NCBI GenBank assembly: GCA_963971535.1
Contig: OZ020589.1
Span: 76,884,811 to 76,948,810, forward strand
Source: Notolepis coatsorum
Lineage: Eukaryota > Chordata > Actinopteri > Aulopiformes > Paralepididae
Reading direction: 5' to 3'
Length of the DNA stretch: 64,000 bases
Shown: positions 45,277 through 57,399 of the stretch, piece by piece
Numbering within the stretch: the first letter of the stretch is position 1
How the letters are laid out: each line of letters starts with the position of its first letter
Position numbers and translations under genes: made by a program
Notes under the pieces: generated by a model
What the model was told of the DNA's origin: nothing
Databases searched by the model: none
The model's input: only the letters and a program-made list of their open reading frames with translations

Positions 45277-47389
45277 GGGGGCGGCTAAGTGGCGCAGTGG
45301 GCAAGGCGCTCGCCACCAACGCAGGAGATGCTGGGTTCGAGCCCAGCTCTCGGCATTGCTACCAGCTTGGCTGGTCGTTCATACTAACACAATTGGCAGT
45401 GTTAGGGGTGGGAAAGCTGGTGGGTGGGGATTGGACGTTGTGGACAGCGACTCCTACAGGTCGGTTGGTGCGCCTGTACAGCAGAATCAGGATGCATCGG
45501 GGGCAGCGTGAGCCTCCCACGCGTTACTCCTCGCCACTGAGAGATCGTGCTGTACAGGTGAAAAGATGCGACAGCTGCCTCTTCGTGTACCGGAGGGGAC
45601 ACGTGATGCAAGGCTTGGTCCTCACTGCAGCCGACCAGTGGGAGGCATTGATAGTCTAGCAACGTTCGAGACAGGGGAGCAGTGGCGGCTCGCCACTAGG
45701 GGCGCAAGGGCGCCGACCCACCTGCTGGCCAGCTGCTGTTAAATCAGAGAAGAAGACAATAAAACTTTTTCGTTTTTGTGTTTTATAGCCCTATAAATAA
45801 TATAAACATGTTTAAAATGAATAATATTTACTCATTTTAAGTATGTTTGTATTTCCAATGCACAATATAACGTTATTATCTAAATTAAAAAAACATCGTT
45901 TTCATGAGCAGGAAGTGACGTTTTTTTTTTTTTTTTCGTATTTCTCGCCCGGGCTAGAAGCGATAGCGCTCTGAGTGCGCGTCACAGTTTGATCGCTGTC
46001 TCCGTCACAGCCAATCAGTGCATACGGCGTTGTGCGTTGAAATATGACTATTATGTTGGAATCCGAGCGCGATTTGAAGCGGTCTAGGCAGCAGCGTGAA
46101 CTTCCGTGAAGAATTTCCATAGCCGCATTTTCGTGGAGACGCTCTCTGATTGGCCGACGCGATGCCAGTTTTTTTCCATAGCCGCATTTCTCGGGTTGGC
46201 TTAGAGAGAGAATGCGCCAGGTTTATTCAAGGACTGAGTATTTTCATTTCGATTTATAGTTAGCTAAAGCTACCACCATGGAATTGGATAATTCTGTTAA
46301 AATAAATCAATCAAATCAACACCGTTTGAAAGACGGACAAATCATTGGCCGAATCCAATTTCTAGGTTATTATTCCTAGGTTGGTCGGTGGAGATAGTGT
46401 TGTTGTGAGAATGATGCAGGCAGCTGTTTGTCTTAGACGAGCGTACCGTGACTGCAAGTTCTTTAGACTGTTAAGCTTAGGCACTCTTTCAAAGTTGGTT
46501 AAGGTTAGAGTTTGTCTTAGAGCATGGCGATAGAACGCCAGGTAGTTTGCAGGCTGTTCGAGGCGGAAATGGACAAAGACACAGCTCTTCACTCACACAG
46601 CTTGTTGGCTAACAACAAGCTATATGGATGCAGACAATGGATGGACATCAACACAGGCTGGATGGACAATGCCATGGAGTGGATATACTTTATCAACAAG
46701 CCAACAACAAGGTAGATTAGCGATCTTAACTCTAGTTTAATACATGATACGTTGTCTACTGATGCCGCATAACGTTGTAACGTTACAGCTACTGCTAGCT
46801 GTTAGCTCCGTTCTTAGCTGGCCACTTTTATAATTACTTCATGGAAACGGAGTAACGTTAACGTTTAAACGTTATGTCGAGGTCATACAATACTACAGTC
46901 GACATAAGGTTAACGTTACCCCGTTTCCATGAAGTGTTTAAATAGCAGCAATCTTGTTGAAAATGTAACTTTACTAAAATGCTCTCTCTCTCTCTCTCTC
47001 TCTCTCGCTCTCGCTCTCTCTCTCTAATTTCGCCGCATGTGGGACATAACCACTCAGACAATGAATGGTAACTTGTTTAAAATAACGAGCTTTACAAATG
47101 TGTTTATTATTGAATGGATCTGACATCATCTGAGAGAGAGAGAGAGAGCGAGAGAGAGAGAGAGCGAGAGAGAGAGAGAGAGAGAGCTGTGCGTGTTTGT
47201 GTTGGGCTTTTTTTACCAAACATTTGCTAAATGTTTGGTATAGCGCCCCTAGTGGCGAAGTACCCAGCGGCCGCCACTGCAGGGGAGGGGAGAATTGAAG
47301 GGAGAATTGGCAAGGCAAAAATTGGGATGGGAGAAAAATTGAAAATAAGGAGAAAAAGTGGATAAAAAAAAGTAAAAAAAAATAATAAT
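45277..47389 (+). mobile_element. tRNA-derived SINE, full-length, split by hAT
   Basis: Flanked by aataatagaagcc (45,264-45,276 and 47,390-47,402). The tRNA-like head has an A box (tggcgcagtgg, 45,290-45,300) and a B box (ggttcgagccc, 45,334-45,344), the internal RNA polymerase III promoter. The body matches the copy at 37,181, and the tail gagaaaaagtggataaaa is at 47,350. The hAT element 45,680-47,279 sits inside. The head is not a functional tRNA gene: it runs straight into SINE body. Confidence 0.92.
45680..47279. mobile_element. hAT element, 1.6 kb, inside the SINE
   Basis: The ends are cagtggcggctcgccacta and, on the right, gcggccgccactg with ctagtggcga inside. The 8-bp duplication caggggag is exact at 45,672-45,679 and 47,280-47,287. 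It contains GA/CT microsatellites (46,981-47,029 and 47,132-47,186) and a Kozak-like accaccatgg at 46,272 followed by about 33 codons. No transposase domain is recognised. Confidence 0.92.
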
Positions 47390-47402
47390 AATAATAGAAG
47401 CC

Positions 47403-49979
47403 TACTGCTGGAACAATTCATTTTGCACGTATATATACAGTATGTGTGTTTGTGTGCTCGTGCCCTGACTGAGGCTGCCTCTCTAACGCATTTATTTAGT
47501 TTAGCAATAGTATAGGAATACATCAAACCAACAATAAATAATATCATAGAAAAGAAGACAGTATATGGCATATTAATACAGTATATTCCACTATACAGTT
47601 ATATCCGCCGCGATCGGTTTAGTTCTTATTTATTAAGTTTGTGTGTAATGCTCACGATGCCTCATTGAGTCAGGACTATAAATGCAAAACGTAATTATTA
47701 ATGCTAATGAAATATTGTTGTATTAATTATGATTCTAATTATTTAATTCCACGGATGTCTGTAGTATCGGCAATCCCCAATGACTTGTCCCAGAGAAAGC
47801 TGTTGAAACCACGGGCGCACACCGGTCTGTCCAATTTACGACTGCCTTTTTCGAATACGTAAATCTTACAAAGAATTTACAATATGCCGAATAAGTATAT
47901 AAATCGAGTTACAAAGGAAATCCTTGGTAAGTTTTACGTATGGCCGTTCGAGACCATTGGGAAGGAGTGTGGGATTATGAAAGTTACTCAATTGAGTATT
48001 CAAATTAGTCTGACATGGTTTAAAAGCTACTGGCAGACTGGAGTACATCACCCTGTACTAATCATCTGTATTAATCACAGAGTAACTTAAAAGTGTTAGC
48101 ACAGCAAAGCTAATGCTAACCTCTTCAAGTAGGTGAATGGAAAATGCTAGTGCCATTAGCATTATACTCCAGGAGATATAATTGAATAAAAACACAGATT
48201 TGGGTAGTCTAGTTTGTTAGTTAGGGATTAGTCAATATTTCTAACCAGTTTCATAGATAGGTAGTTTATAGTAAAAAAAATTTTAATGGAAAATAAAATC
48301 ATAGGTACTTCTGCTAAAAAGAAAAAGCTACTTCTGCTAAAAGTGAGCTCTCAATCAAGCATGATCTGCTCACACCCCTAAAGAGTCAATCGGCCAATCA
48401 CAGCGTGATATCGGAGGCACTGCAGTTTGTCGCGCTATGGGGTGGGTTAGGAAGGAGGTAAAAGGGATATGACACCATTGACAGGTGACCACAGGATACA
48501 GCGTCTAGTCTGTCATATCTCTATCATATCTGTAGAACATTTTATAGTACTTTTTGAAAATGTATCTTGACATTTTAAAGAACATGCTAGTTCATAGGCG
48601 ATTTTATTATACTTTATACGTATAGCACATGCATGAGTCTGGTCTCTTTTGAAAGCTACCATTCTGAAGTTTCTTCCACAGAAAAATCACTTTGAGTGCT
48701 AATGAAATAGAGTAACAGATGTTTGAACACACTGAAGTAAATGTTGTGTCCACTCACATTTCTGTTTAGTGGTTGCCAGATGCCTGTTTTTAAGTTCCAG
48801 CTGAGAGGTAGGAGCTGGAAAACATAACGGTTCCATAGTCTGAAGTCTTATAGTCATACAGGTCCAAGGTTTATAAAAATCCCACAGAAGATTTGTGTTT
48901 CACAACGTTTTTTGTAATGTGTGTAGGCTACCGGCAATAATTCAGCGTGATTATCCAAAATGGCCATCCATTAATTTTGCCTCTCTAGTCAAAACAAAGG
49001 AGTTCTTCGTCTTCTTGTGTCACCTTCCCCCACTCTGAACGCCCGTCTGGAATCGCTTTCGGAGCAGACGCTCCTTATGGCTACAACGGTGGTCAATCAT
49101 TTTCGCCATCAGCGGTGACTGGTGACAGTTCAGGACCGTTCACAACAGGACGTGGTCACTCGTCCGAACGGCTTGTCTAATGACGCTCGCCGGATGTTTC
49201 GTCTTGTAACTCGAGAATGGAATCACGCAATAGGTTGAGTGGGGTGCCGACCGAAAGGCGGAAAATTCAACTTTCCAACAATGTATTGGTTGATCGGCTA
49301 AAACGCAGCCTGGAGCCGACAGATGAGGGCAAAGTGCCGCGATGTGCGCACGAGTGCGTGGCGGCCCGCATTCGGGTAATGAACAAACTTTTATAATGAT
49401 ATTCAATTCAATCAATAGATGTAATAGAGTGTGCAAGTAAATACCAGACATGGTGAAGACAGTTAAAAGAAATACTGGTATTGTGGTGGAAAATCAAACC
49501 ATAACAGTTATGAAATGTGCTTATGAATAATAGAGATACATGCATATTCTGGTTTCAATAATAATGATATAGTCTAGGTTTTTATGAGGCCTGATGACAT
49601 CCGCTGTAGACGTGGATGTTCGAAAGTCCATGTATGATTAAAATGAAAAAAGGTCAGGGTGGTTAGACTGAAACTTACTTTGACTTGGGTAGAATCACTA
49701 TACACAGTCGTGGAAAATACTGTAGGATGATGGGAGAAAGTTCATACACAGAGTTACCAACCACCAATGGCATAGAGGGAAGTGACAGCATTGTCTGAGA
49801 TGTGTGTAAGAGCTGTAAGGATTCAGTGATTTTCAGTTATTTCTTGCAAGACAATACTCAGGTACCTTGTTGCATGTAATCAATAAAGTACCATGTACAT
49901 TTTGGAAACCCATCTACTTCATATCCACAACGGTATCAACAGAAACTATTTGTGTTGCCTTGGTAGAAATTAAGGAACA
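47403..49979. other. Unassigned non-coding DNA
   Basis: No domain-bearing frame is seen. 47,730-47,770 (taattatttaattccacgga) weakly repeats 45,045-45,070, so an old repeat may underlie both. 49,020-49,390 is higher in GC and CpG than its surroundings, but its short frames look like nothing known. If host sequence remains in the window, this is where it is most likely. Confidence 0.4.
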
Positions 49980-51770
<1,791 letters not shown>

Positions 51771-51778
51771 GATGCGAC

Positions 51779-53642
51779 CAGGGCCGCCTCAGGGGGTGTG
51801 CGAGCAGTGCGGTCGCACAGGGCCTCGCGGGAAGGGGGGCCTCGCAAAAAAATTTTATTTTTTTTTTTTGCGAGGCCCCCCTTCCCGCGAGGCCCTTTTT
51901 CATCACAGACCTAAAATCTAGTTTTGCTTATATGCTTATATATTTCACATTAGACACGTTTGTAGAATGTGTCTGACTTGTTCCTGCCTCTGCGGCTCTG
52001 CAGACTGCAGTGTTCCGGTTTCTGCGGCTTTGCTGCTCTACAGATTTTAGGATAGTGTTTCCGGGCTCTTCTCGGACACACGAGGTACAGGGATGATCTA
52101 ATTCAGCGCTATTCAGAGGAGCGACTCGAGTGGATGTCTTTTCAAAAGCAGCATGGATCAGAAGAAATTACACCGTGGGCCAAGAAAGTCTCCTTCCAAC
52201 TTTACCATTGATACTGCGTTATGGTGAGTTCATGCAACCTATTATATTCCCGCCGTGGATCTCTCTCTCTCTCTCTCTCTCTCTCTGGAGCCAAACTGGT
52301 CGACTAGCTGTAGCCTGTTGTAGTATGGAGTTAGTAGCTAACGGTGTGTGGCCTGGTGTCAGCGCCTGTATTGCTTTTCTCATGTTGTAGTTTCAGTGGT
52401 AGTGCGTTAGCTAATGGTTAGCGATAGCCGGGTTGAGCTAACTGGCTAACTGATAGCATCAAAGTAACGTGCGCAGCCGGAGCTACGACGTCAGTTAGCC
52501 TAGGCTAGAGTTAGCTGTTAGCTTGTGCTACGAGTCGACCATTGACATTAGCCGTGAGAATAGCAGGGGGTTCTGGCTTATTTTTGTCCGGCCAGCGAGA
52601 GGCCTTTCGTCAACGTGGAGACCTGTGTTGCGGCCTTTCGCCCTGCGTTCCTTGGTGCAGGTAAGATTAATGAAAATGTCATGACATTACCCCACTCTTC
52701 CTTCCTTCCCCTCCCGAATGTTTTGTTAATAACGATGTTTTTTTCCAGGCAAAACATATGCTACTTCACAACATTTGGAGATACGACATGTGCTGTGTGT
52801 GAATGTCTTGGTCGTTTGTGTAGCTTGGGTAGCGTTGGGCCGTTGGCCAAAGCTGTGTGTGGCCTGGTGTCACAGTACCTGGCTAGCCTATTTAGCTGAT
52901 GTCGGCCATTGGCTCCTTGCTGCTTTGGTTTCTCTGGTATAGACCCTCTTCTCTTTGGATTTAAGTGTTGATCTTTGTCCTTTTGGATCTCTCATACATG
53001 CTCTCTCTCTAACACACACACACATGACAAACACACATGCTCTCTCTCTCTTTCTAACACACACAGTCTGCCTATGGCGGCCTTTCTCGATGGCTAGGCT
53101 GTGCTCACTGAGTCTGTACATAGTCAAGGATCTTCAGTCACAGTGCTCAGGTATTCTGCCACTGTGTACTCTCTGTTTAGGGCCAAATAGCATTTCAATT
53201 TCTTTCCAATGTGTGTCTCTCTCTCTCTCTCTCTCTTTGGATTTAAGTGTTGATCTTTGTCCTTTTGGATCTCTCATATGTGAGTATGTACAGACTCAGC
53301 GAGCACAGCCTAGCCATCAAGAAAGGCCGCCATAGGCAGACTGTGTGTGTTAGAAAGAGAGAGAGAGAGAGCATGTGTGTTTGTCATGTGTGTGTGTGTG
53401 TTAGAGAGAGAGCATGTATGAGAGATCCAAAAGGACAAAGATCAACACTTAAATCCAAAGAGAGAGAGAGAGAGAGACACATTGGAAAGAAATTGAAATG
53501 CTATTTGGCCCTAAACAGAGAGTACACAGTGGCAGAATACCTGAGCACTGTGACTGAAGATCCTTGACTATGTACACTGGGGGGGGGGGGGCCTCGCGTT
53601 TAAATCTCGCACAGGGCCTCGCATTTCTCCCAGGCGGCCCTG
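51779..53642. mobile_element. hAT element, 1.86 kb, rich in inverted repeats
   Basis: The ends are cagggccgcctc and aggcggccctg, with the exact 8-bp duplication gatgcgac at 51,771-51,778 and 53,643-53,650. Near each end lies a gggcctcgc motif; at 51,820-51,895 it forms a hairpin around an A/T run. Internal features are a candidate short exon (52,152-52,221) and the large inverted repeats of 52,955-53,577. TIRs of the cagggccg type are used by ZMYM1/DUF4371-like hATs, the group decayed at 16.8-20 kb. No full transposase is present. Confidence 0.92.
52955..53577. repeat. Interlocked inverted repeats, order a-b-c-a-b'-a'-c'
   Basis: Block a (ggatttaagtgttgatcttt) occurs at 52,958 and 53,239 and inverted at about 53,438. 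Block b (ctgcctatggcggcctttct) at 53,070 is inverted at about 53,318. Block c (tcaaggatcttcagtcacag, then ctgtttagggccaaatagca) at 53,126-53,215 is inverted at 53,480-53,570. Identity between arms is nearly complete. GA/CT runs link the blocks. Confidence 0.9.
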
Positions 53643-53667
53643 GATGCGACGTTGACCTCGAACAGCC

Positions 53668-53965
53668 GTGTTTGATTGATTGATTGAACATTTTATTAAC
53701 AGATTGCAGAATGGGTACAATACAGTACAGCTCAATACACACAATTGTTAAGGGGATGCAGACCAGAGAAAGACTTTCGTCTTGTTTACATCAGGGTCCC
53801 CCTTTTTCAATTCATCATAACATATATGACATACATGACATACAGATAGACAGTACTGCTACATCATTTATGACATACCAGATTTACAAATACAGTACTG
53901 TTTGGGATACAAAAAGATTTAAAAAAAGCGAGTATATACATTTGACGAAGAAACTGTACATTGGA
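53668..53965 (-). mobile_element. LINE 3' fragment, minus strand, copy 2
   Basis: Same sequence as 35,373-35,690: gattgattgatt, tttattaacagattgcagaa and catcagggtccccc. It starts 25 bp after the hAT target duplication. It is followed by a GGGGT-rich minisatellite (53,960-54,050). Confidence 0.6.
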
Positions 53966-54103
53966 TGGGGTGGGGTGGGGTTGGGTAGGTGGGGTGGGGT
54001 GGGGGGAACTGTACATAGGAGGTGGTTGGGTGGGTGGGGTGGGGTCCGGGGAAACATGCAAACGTTCAAACGCACACACACTAATAAGCATTGGAGGCTT
54101 TTA

Positions 54104-54912
54104 ACCAGGGCCGGACTGGGGAAATCATTCAGGCCAGGAAATATAGTGCGAAATATAGGCCCAGTCACGCCACTTTTTAAGCGGGGGGTCTGGGGGTCCC
54201 CCACCAGGAAATTCTTTGTTACAAAGACTTCATTTCCTGCATTCTGGTGCAGGATTTTTTTTATTTGTACCCATTAAATGCCAGTGTTTGTGTTGGCATC
54301 ACAAATTATTGTTAAAAAACAGGCTAGCATATATGATTAGCAACAATGGATTTTCTGTTTTTTTCTAATGTCAGATTGAAAATAATACAATCTTTTATTC
54401 AACTTCAGCCCTAATCATAACACCATAATTCTAACCCTTTAAATGCCAGTGTGTGTGATGGCATATATTTGCAATATATCAAATGCAAAGTAGATTTTTC
54501 TGGGGGGGATTATTACAGGCTAGCATGTGTCAATGATTAGCAACAACACTGATTTTGATGAATTTTTTGTTTTTTGTAAGGGTCCCGCCTCCACCAATCA
54601 CATGCGGCTCCCTTTGTGTGTGTGTGTGAGCAAGCGAGAGAGAGAGAGATAGTTCTCCAACTTGTGTGAGTTGCAGTGATCTCCTGGTGGTTCCCCACCT
54701 AGGTTATCTAACTATTGCCCCACTGCAACTAGAAACACTGGCCTGGCCTGCTTCTAAGTTCAGTGGCCTGACTGCATAAAAAAATATATATATATTTTTT
54801 TTTTAGTTTTTTTAGTTTTTTTAAGAATACAATTTTTTTTTATCATCTGGCGACCCCCCCGCGGCGGCTCGTGACGCCCCTAGGGGTTGCGACCCCCACT
54901 TTGGGAACCACT
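54104..54912. other. hAT-like ends without partners
   Basis: cagggccggactgggg at 54,106 looks like a hAT left end, but no matching right end was found. At 54,895 ctttgggaaccactg looks like a hAT right end, again single. Between them are aaatgccagtgt repeats (54,276 and 54,441), a GT/GA microsatellite (54,615-54,650) and T-rich DNA. Probably two truncated elements. Confidence 0.45.
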
Positions 54913-54984
54913 GTGTTAAATTATAACTAACTGGGAGTTATTGTGAGGTCACATATAAAGTATGTGTCTCTACCCCCCCCCCCT

Positions 54985-55127
54985 CACAGTGAGCTGTGGT
55001 GTTCCACAAGGAAGCATACTAGGACCGCTACTCTTCCTAATTTATGCAAATGACATGTCGTCAGCCTGTGACTGCAACTTGTTCCTGTTTGCGGACGACT
55101 CAGCCCTGCTGGTCTCTGACAAGAACA
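54985..55127 (+). pseudogene. RT palm fragment of an older LINE
   Basis: Reads CGVPQGSILGPLLFLIYAND, then MSSACDCNLFLFADDSALLV and SDKNKS, the motif B and catalytic FADD block of a jockey-superfamily reverse transcriptase. The frame is cut at 55,127, where the monomer sequence of the next LINE (ctctgtactgggctctg) begins. It is the substrate into which that LINE inserted. Confidence 0.8.
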
Positions 55128-55199
55128 AGTCTCTGTACTGGGCTCTGTTAAGGAAGGACAGGACACTCTCACTGAGAAACATTGCTTATACTGAAAACG

Positions 55200-55486
55200 T
55201 TAGGTTATGACTATAACCAAGTTCTGTTAGTTAGGGGCGATGCTTGGCATCGCTACTGCACTATCTCGCGTACGTGCACGCGTACTGAATAAACCACAAA
55301 TGTACCTCTAATACCAGTATTAGTCTGACCACACCCCTCATCAGCTTACCTTCATAAGCAGGTGTGTGGTCACCTGCTCTCCTCCTTCCCAAGCTTTCAC
55401 CACAAGGTGAGGACAAGGGCTGCAGCGGCCGTCCGATGCCAAGCATCGCCCCTAACTAACAGAACTTGGTTATAGTCATAACCTAA
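55200..55486. repeat. Hairpin-bounded terminal cassette of copy B
   Basis: A 287-bp unit with arms of more than 50 bp: gttaggttatgactataacc at the left and its complement ending at 55,486. The arms run on through agttctgttagttagggg and the small hairpin cgatgcttggcatcg. Immediately inside, 55,487-55,528 (gttctgtatcgttagtggct, then tagcttggcatcgctactgc) repeats the outermost 42 bp of the right end in inverted orientation. The equivalent unit in copy A is 5,745-6,045. Confidence 0.8.
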
Positions 55487-56020
55487 CGTTCTGTATCGTT
55501 AGTGGCTTAGCTTGGCATCGCTACTGCACAAGGGAGGCCAAGCGGAGCCACTTGGCTGACAAATACACCCCGCTGACAGCCCCCCAAAACCATCAGAACA
55601 GGGAGGGCCGAGCCCCCCCGACCCCCCCTAATGGAGGGTAGCCCCCCTATTAGGGACGTCACGGGAGGGCGACGGACCCGACCGTGCGAAGAGGCACTCA
55701 AGCAACTCAACGCACAGGGTGAGCAGACCGTGGCTCGACCCCACGACTACACACACGCACAACCCGCATGCCACCCGGGAACGAACGGAGGAACAACCTC
55801 GTTACTGCCCCCAGAATCACGGGGTCAAGGGCAAACCCAACCCCGTGGCAAGGCCGTAGCAGCGGAGCACGAAGGAAGACCCAGACCCACCAAAAGGACT
55901 GGACTCCCTAGAATGGGGGCCCGGAGAAGTCCATGATGCCAGCATCAAGACCCCACCAGGTGGGCACGTAGTGCCCCGCCCCCCACATCGCCAGCGTATT
56001 CGGACAAAGGCCCCTCAGTT

Positions 56021-56121
56021 ACTGCACCTGGTATTCCCAGGCGGAACCAACCAGGCCAGAACCTGCCCAGCTTCCGAGATCGGACGAGATCGGGCGTGTT
56101 CAGGTCGGTATGGCCGTAAGC
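56021..56121 (-). pseudogene. 5S-rRNA-like sequence 1
   Basis: The minus strand reads gcttacggccatacc, then gaacacgcccgatctcgtcc, gatctcggaagctgggcagg and cctgggaataccaggtgc, closely matching vertebrate 5S rRNA. The segment around AGTACTTGGATGGGAGACC is missing, so it is about 101 nt instead of 120 and lacks part of the internal control region. A further gcttacggccatg start lies at 56,185-56,197. Confidence 0.85.
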
Positions 56122-56780
56122 CGAGCGGGCCCCGTCCCCCCAATAGCACACCGCCTGGCACACTGACCCTGCAGAATAGGCAGTCAGCATGGCCGTAAGC
56201 ACACAAAAAGGTTAACCAACGGAAGCAGGCAGCGCACCGGGGAAAAACCAGGCAACAGGCTGTTAACCCTAGCCTGGAGACTGCGGACGAGACAGGCGCC
56301 AGAGGGGACAGCTGAACACAGCCGCCCCGGCGGAAGGAGCGTAAGCTGGCGGTGTTGCATGACCAAGCCTCCATTTAACAACCCCCACCCAGAGGGGTCG
56401 AGGCAGAGAAGGCTGACACGATTGGCAGACGTCATGAACGTGCAGGGGCACCCTCAAACGGTGAACCCGGGAGTTGACACTGCTCCAACACACCAGGGAA
56501 TCAACCACCTCGGTGTTACCCAATGCGGTGGTTGTTCCTATAACCCCTCAAGAAAAAACTCCAAAACACACCTGCGGGTATACACCGGCTATACCGCAGT
56601 ACAAGTGTTTCAGTTTCCAAAAAGGGTTAACCCAGGCCTACGGGTCGCAAACATCACTTCGGACCGGGCCTGGCGGTACGGGAAGCACAGGGTCACCAGA
56701 GGAGGTCAAAAAACCACCCCCACAGGCCCCTCTTCGCCATGCGTGAGAGAGGAGCGAAAAATAATGGAGAACCAGCCCCT

Positions 56781-56899
56781 AAGCACACCGTACCTGGTAT
56801 TCCCCGGCGGTCTCCCACCAAGTACTAACCAGGACCAACCTGTGTAGCGGCCGAGATCCGACGAGATCGAGCGTGTACAGAATGGCATGGCTGTAAGCC
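56781..56899 (-). pseudogene. 5S-rRNA-like sequence 2
   Basis: The minus strand reads ggcttacagccatgcc, acacgctcgatctcgtcgga, tcctggttagtacttggtgg, gagaccgcc and ggggaataccaggt. It is full length (about 119 nt) but more diverged than sequence 1 and shows changes in the control region (ggccgctacacagg for ggaagctaagcagg). It lies within copy B; copy A keeps only a trace at the matching place (about 5,180-5,220). Confidence 0.85.
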
Positions 56900-57399
56900 A
56901 TGACGACAGTGCTGAGTAAAAACATACCCAACCAGGGTCTCCATAGCGCTTAACCCTGTGACACCCAGACCGACCTGGCATTTTTCCCCCTGAAAAAAGC
57001 CCAAGTCCCTCAGGGTACCAGAACAGCAGATCTGCATCCCCGGCGGACAACGGGTTCAACTGATCTGGACCAGCGTGACCAGAACCAGTCCCGTGCCCTA
57101 ACCACGCCGACATGCCTACTCCAGGAGAAGGGCAGATATGCGTGTTGATCTTAACATGAAAAGAAGGCGCCACCCAGACGTTCGGACGAACCGCGCCTGG
57201 TGGCCCACCCCAAGGGCGTGAGACCCCACTACATATGTTCAGATCCATCCCGTCATCATCCCCCAGACATGAACGAGAATCCGTCGACAACCCACCCAGG
57301 TCATGGGATGTGGTCGCCGGAAGAGGAAAAACCCCCATCCCAGTTGCTTTATAAAAACGCTGTTTCAACCACAAGCAACCAAGGCGTGCCAGTCAATCG

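Noticed and set aside
45277-45352. A genuine tRNA gene
   Set aside because: The A and B boxes are present, but the sequence runs straight into a SINE body flanked by target duplications.
49020-49400. A host exon in the GC-richer stretch
   Set aside because: Short frames, no recognised domain, no convincing splice sites.
54104-54912. A single complete hAT element from cagggccgg to ggaaccactg
   Set aside because: The two ends are from different TIR types and no 8-bp duplication links them.
56781-56899. A functional 5S rRNA gene
   Set aside because: Changes in the internal control region and embedding in a mobile element; better called a 5S-derived pseudogene.
56359-57374. Frames of 162 and 222 codons in copy B
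   Set aside because: Composition is odd (Cys, Trp, Gly and Pro patches), there are no domains, and one overlaps the antisense of a 5S-like sequence.
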